A model generated the notes under the pieces. It did no database searches. It saw only the letters and a list, made by a program, of their open reading frames with translations, and was not told the origin of the DNA. 8,557 nucleotides of DNA from an uncultured Bordetella sp. (GTDB taxonomy: Bacteria; Pseudomonadota; Gammaproteobacteria; Burkholderiales; Burkholderiaceae_B), in NCBI GenBank assembly GCA_937881145.1, contig CALGFL010000027.1, positions 1 through 8,557 of the forward strand, given 5' to 3'. The position numbers were made by a program, and so were the translations under genes. Each line of letters opens with the position of its first letter. Within the stretch, counting starts at the first letter, position 1. Shown here piece after piece: positions 6,244-8,557 of the stretch.

Positions 6244-6258
6244 TTCCGGAAATCCGGA
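6244..6258. promoter_or_regulatory. Palindromic activator site 2 (TCCGG-N4-CCGGA)
   Basis: This is an exact second copy of TTCCGGAAATCCGGA, centred near -96 from the predicted sigma-54 start. The 31-bp step is close to three helical turns, so both sites face the same side of the DNA. That is the usual arrangement for cooperative binding of sigma-54 activator dimers. Confidence 0.65.
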
Positions 6259-6293
6259 GCCGCGCCTCATGCCTGGCACGGAAAGTCTTTCTG

Positions 6294-6306
6294 AATCAAT
6301 AAATTA
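6294..6306 (+). promoter_or_regulatory. IHF binding site
   Basis: AATCAATAAATTA matches the IHF consensus WATCAA-N4-TTR at every fixed position. It lies in an AT-rich patch of an otherwise GC-rich region, between the twin palindromes and the -24/-12 element (centre near -47). This is where IHF bends DNA to bring the activator to sigma-54 polymerase. Confidence 0.7.
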
Positions 6307-6320
6307 GCCAACCCTGTCCG

Positions 6321-6337
6321 TTGGCATCGATCTTGCG
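6321..6337 (+). promoter_or_regulatory. Sigma-54 -24/-12 promoter for the DctB/DctD-like genes
   Basis: TTGGCATCGATCTTGCG matches the sigma-54 core: TGGCA (6322-6326) and TTGC (6333-6336), with exactly ten bases between the invariant GG (6323-6324) and GC (6335-6336). Only the CG after TGGCA (here TC) and the last base deviate. Transcription should start near 6347, giving a leader of about 120 nt before the kinase ATG. Confidence 0.7.
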
Positions 6338-6468
6338 CAGAAGAAGGGGTGGCAAGGCAGCAATGCTGGCTGGATATCGCTGCGGCCTGCGCGCCGGCCG
6401 GCGGCCGCGTTGCGGCGTCCGGGCTGCGCGCGAGCCTATGCCACAATCGGGCAAATCCCATCCGGCGC

Positions 6469-8367
6469 ATGGAAAGCAGCCTTGTGACGCGCTATCTACC
6501 CATTCTCTACGCTCTGGCCGCCGGGCTCGTCGCGGTTTGCGTCCTGACCTGGACTCTGGCCTGGACTGGCGGTGTCGATACGCTGCGCCGCGATGCCGCG
6601 GTGCGCGGCGATCGCACCACGTCCGCCCTCAAGAGCGTGCTCGAACGCTACGAATCCCTGCCCTACATCGTCGGCGTCAATCCGCTCGTGCAGAACGTGC
6701 TCGCGGATCCGACGCCGGCGCGGATAGACAAGGTCAACCGCTATCTTTATGACGTCAACCGCCACGCGCACGCCACCGCTACCTACATCACCAATGCCAA
6801 CGGCGATTGCATCGCGGCCAGCAACTGGCGCGACGCCGATAGTTTCGTGGGCGCGCAGTTTCGCTTCCGGCCCTATGTCGTGGACGCGGTCAAGGGCGAG
6901 GTGGGCCGTTTCTTCGGCATCGGCACCATCTCTCACGAGCCCGGCTATTTTCTTTCGCAACCGGTTCGGCTCAACGGAAAGATCGTAGGCGTGGCTGTCG
7001 TCAAGCTGGATCTCGAATGGTTTCCAGGCACCGACTCGACCGAACCGCTTCTGGTCACCGACAATCACGGCGTGATCTTTCTCTCGTCCGTCCCGGCCTG
7101 GAAATATCACACGATGCATCCGCTGTCCAAGGGCGTCGTCGATTCGATAGAAAGCACGAGGCAATACGTGCACCAGAGCCTTCCGCAACTTTCCGAGCAC
7201 GTCGAGCGCACGCTCAAGGGCAATGTCGACGTCGTGCGCATCGGGGGTCGGCTAGGCGCGCAGAGCTATCTGGAAACGCGCCGCGCGCTCGGGGAGCCGA
7301 GCTGGCATATCGTGACGCTCTCGCCGATGAGTCCGGTGACCGCCGCCGCGCGCAGCGCGACGGCCATGGCCGTCTTCGGCTACGTCTCGCTATGCCTGCT
7401 GGGCTTTTACTGGCGGCAACGGCGCGAGCGCGAAAAGGAAATGATAAAGAGCCGGACAATGCTGCAGGAGGCCTACGCGATGCTCAACCAGCGCGTCGCC
7501 GAACGCACGGCCGATCTCTTGCAGGCCAATGAGAATCTGCAGCGCGAGGTGCACGAGCGCGTGCGCGCCGAGGCCAAGCTGCGCGCCGCCCAGGACGAAC
7601 TGGTCCAGGCCAGCAAGCTCGTGGCGCTCGGCCAGATGGCGGCGGGCATTACGCACGAGTTGAACCAGCCGCTGGCGGCCTTGCGCAGCTTCTCGGACAA
7701 TACGCGCGTGTTTCTGGAGCGCGGCCAGTATGCCGCGGCAAACGAGAATCTGGAAACCATAGGCGCGCTCACCGAGCGCATGGGTAAGATCGTCAATCAG
7801 CTCAAGCTTTTCGTGACCCGGCCCAGGCCGCGCGGCCTGCGTGCCCCGGTGGTGCCCGCGCTGCACAATGCGCTGGCGCTGTTGGACAAGCGTCTGGCGG
7901 CCGCGAGCGTGACGCTCACCGTCACCGACAGCACGGATAATATCGACGTCGTGGCTGCCCTCGATCCGCGCGGCGACTATCCCGGGTTGCTGGCGCAGTG
8001 CGACGATCTCAGAATGGAGCAGATGCTGATCAACCTGATCGGCAATGCGCTCGATGCCGTGGCCGGCACAGTCGCAGCGCGCATCGAGATCGACATCCAG
8101 ATCCGCTTCGCGACCATTGTGATCCGGGTGCGCGACAATGGCCCCGGCATCCCCGACGAGGTGATGTCGCGCATCTTCGAGCCGTTCTTTACCACGAAGG
8201 AGATGGGGCAGGGCCTGGGCTTGGGCCTGGCGATCTCCTCATCGATCGCGCGCGATTGCGGCGGCTCGCTCACCGCGCAAAATGCGCCCGGAGGCGGTGC
8301 GCTTTTCGTGCTGATGCTGCGCCGCGCGCAGGCAGCCTCGATAGATGCGCCGACCATCGGCGCCTGA
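6469..8367 (+). CDS. dctB: DctB-type membrane sensor histidine kinase
   Basis: From the ATG at 6469 the protein has 632 residues, normal for DctB. A first membrane helix (about 9-31) precedes a periplasmic double-Cache-type sensing domain (about 35-290, including LLVTDNHGVIFLSSVPAWKY, typical of DctB). A second membrane helix follows (about 299-315), then a charged coiled coil. The HisKA domain has H396 (GITHELNQPLAALRSFSDN). The HATPase_c domain has N522/N526 (LINLIGNALDAV), D556-N-G-P-G and the G2 box GQGLGLGL (580-587). Such kinases sense C4-dicarboxylates or related acids and phosphorylate a DctD-type sigma-54 activator; the ligand here is not known. The GTG at 6484, preceded by GGAAAG, is a strong alternative start; the frame is open back to a GTG at 6349. 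The gene sits behind a sigma-54-type promoter and is followed after 28 nt by its regulator gene. The symbol denotes the family, not proven dicarboxylate sensing. Confidence 0.93.
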   Translation: MESSLVTRYLPILYALAAGLVAVCVLTWTLAWTGGVDTLRRDAAVRGDRTTSALKSVLERYESLPYIVGVNPLVQNVLADPTPARIDKVNRYLYDVNRHAHATATYITNANGDCIAASNWRDADSFVGAQFRFRPYVVDAVKGEVGRFFGIGTISHEPGYFLSQPVRLNGKIVGVAVVKLDLEWFPGTDSTEPLLVTDNHGVIFLSSVPAWKYHTMHPLSKGVVDSIESTRQYVHQSLPQLSEHVERTLKGNVDVVRIGGRLGAQSYLETRRALGEPSWHIVTLSPMSPVTAAARSATAMAVFGYVSLCLLGFYWRQRREREKEMIKSRTMLQEAYAMLNQRVAERTADLLQANENLQREVHERVRAEAKLRAAQDELVQASKLVALGQMAAGITHELNQPLAALRSFSDNTRVFLERGQYAAANENLETIGALTERMGKIVNQLKLFVTRPRPRGLRAPVVPALHNALALLDKRLAAASVTLTVTDSTDNIDVVAALDPRGDYPGLLAQCDDLRMEQMLINLIGNALDAVAGTVAARIEIDIQIRFATIVIRVRDNGPGIPDEVMSRIFEPFFTTKEMGQGLGLGLAISSSIARDCGGSLTAQNAPGGGALFVLMLRRAQAASIDAPTIGA

Positions 8368-8395
8368 ACCCGACAAGCCAGGACGACAGACAATC

Positions 8396-8557
8396 ATGTT
8401 GATTCAACAGACCGGCGCGGTGCTCTATGTCGAGGACGAAGAGCTGGTGCGCCGCGCGAGCGTGCAGAGCCTGCAGCTGGCCGGCTTCGAGACCATGGGC
8501 TTTGCCGCGGCCGAGGCCGCGCTGCCGTTGATCGGCCCCGATTTTGCCGGCGTCGTC
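8396..8557 (+). CDS. dctD: DctD-type response regulator, N-terminal fragment (3' end outside window)
   Basis: Only the first 54 residues are visible. They form the start of a receiver domain: AVLYVEDEELVRRASVQSL, with the acidic pair E13/D14, then LAGFETMGFAAAEAAL, a pattern characteristic of DctD regulators. The phosphorylated aspartate and the expected AAA+ and Fis-type domains lie beyond the window, so the sigma-54 activator role is inferred from this N-terminus and the DctB-type partner. AGGA lies about 12 nt before the ATG. It starts 28 nt after the kinase stop, so the two are very likely co-transcribed. Confidence 0.8.
   Translation, partial: MLIQQTGAVLYVEDEELVRRASVQSLQLAGFETMGFAAAEAALPLIGPDFAGVV

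Larger units (their letters stand above)
6152..6468. other. Divergent control region between acnX and the DctB-like kinase
   Basis: This 317-nt gap has no convincing gene. From left to right it holds a weak sigma-54-like element facing acnX (6188-6203), twin 15-bp palindromic sites (6213-6227 and 6244-6258), an AT-rich island with an IHF site (6294-6306) and a good sigma-54 promoter facing the kinase (6321-6337). About 120 nt of GC-rich leader follows. The last stretch (6437-6447, tatgccacaat) also resembles a sigma-70 -10 region without a good -35. A TACAAA preceded by TGC on the - strand (6175-6180) could be an extended -10 for acnX. Confidence 0.8.

Noticed and set aside
6274..6288. TGGCACG, a perfect -24 element, on the + strand
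   Set aside because: The matching -12 position holds CT instead of the near-invariant GC, so it should not work as a sigma-54 promoter. The element at 6321-6337 is far better.
6321..6752. Overlapping + frame with an ATG at 6363 after AAGG, a possible leader peptide
   Set aside because: The frame runs far into the kinase gene as Arg-rich sequence and does not end before it, so it looks like a shadow frame.

Overview
The window is uniformly GC-rich and codes for proteins typical of Betaproteobacteria. The organism is most likely a Burkholderiales member near Bordetella/Achromobacter (family Alcaligenaceae). This rests on protein style and base composition, not on a search. Nothing looks like an insertion sequence, phage, CRISPR array, rRNA or tRNA. 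Seven complete or near-complete genes and two window-truncated ends fill almost all of the sequence.

Left part (1-3065, + strand): the 3' end of a CpaB/RcpC-type Flp (Tad) pilus assembly gene with a long Ala/Pro/Gln-rich tail, then a soluble PAS histidine kinase (NarX/UhpB-type HisKA_3) whose stop overlaps the start of a NarL/FixJ-type response regulator (ATGA junction).

Middle (3067-4413): a small divergent ribosome-hibernation (HPF/RaiA-like) gene on the - strand and an FNR-type [4Fe-4S] oxygen-responsive regulator on the + strand, transcribed away from each other. The region between them carries an FNR-box-like palindrome (TTGAT-N4-GTCAA) and a cluster of TTTCCTA-like half-sites that could suit a NarL-family regulator. 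Together with the upstream kinase/regulator pair this looks like a small oxygen/redox and growth-arrest response island.

Right part (4429-8557): a two-gene aconitase-X operon on the - strand (large catalytic subunit followed by the DUF126 small subunit, overlapping by 8 nt), probably a cis-3-hydroxy-L-proline dehydratase. It is divergent from a DctB-type membrane sensor kinase and the start of its DctD-type (sigma-54 activator) response regulator on the + strand.

The most interesting element is the 317-nt gap between acnX and the DctB-like kinase. It holds a complete-looking sigma-54 enhancer-dependent promoter: two identical 15-bp palindromic sites 31 bp apart, a perfect match to the IHF consensus, and a -24/-12 element with exact GG-N10-GC spacing, all in the right order and pointing at the kinase/regulator genes. 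A second, weaker -24/-12 element points at acnX. This suggests that the DctBD-like pair autoregulates through sigma-54 and may control the aconitase-X operon from the same enhancers.
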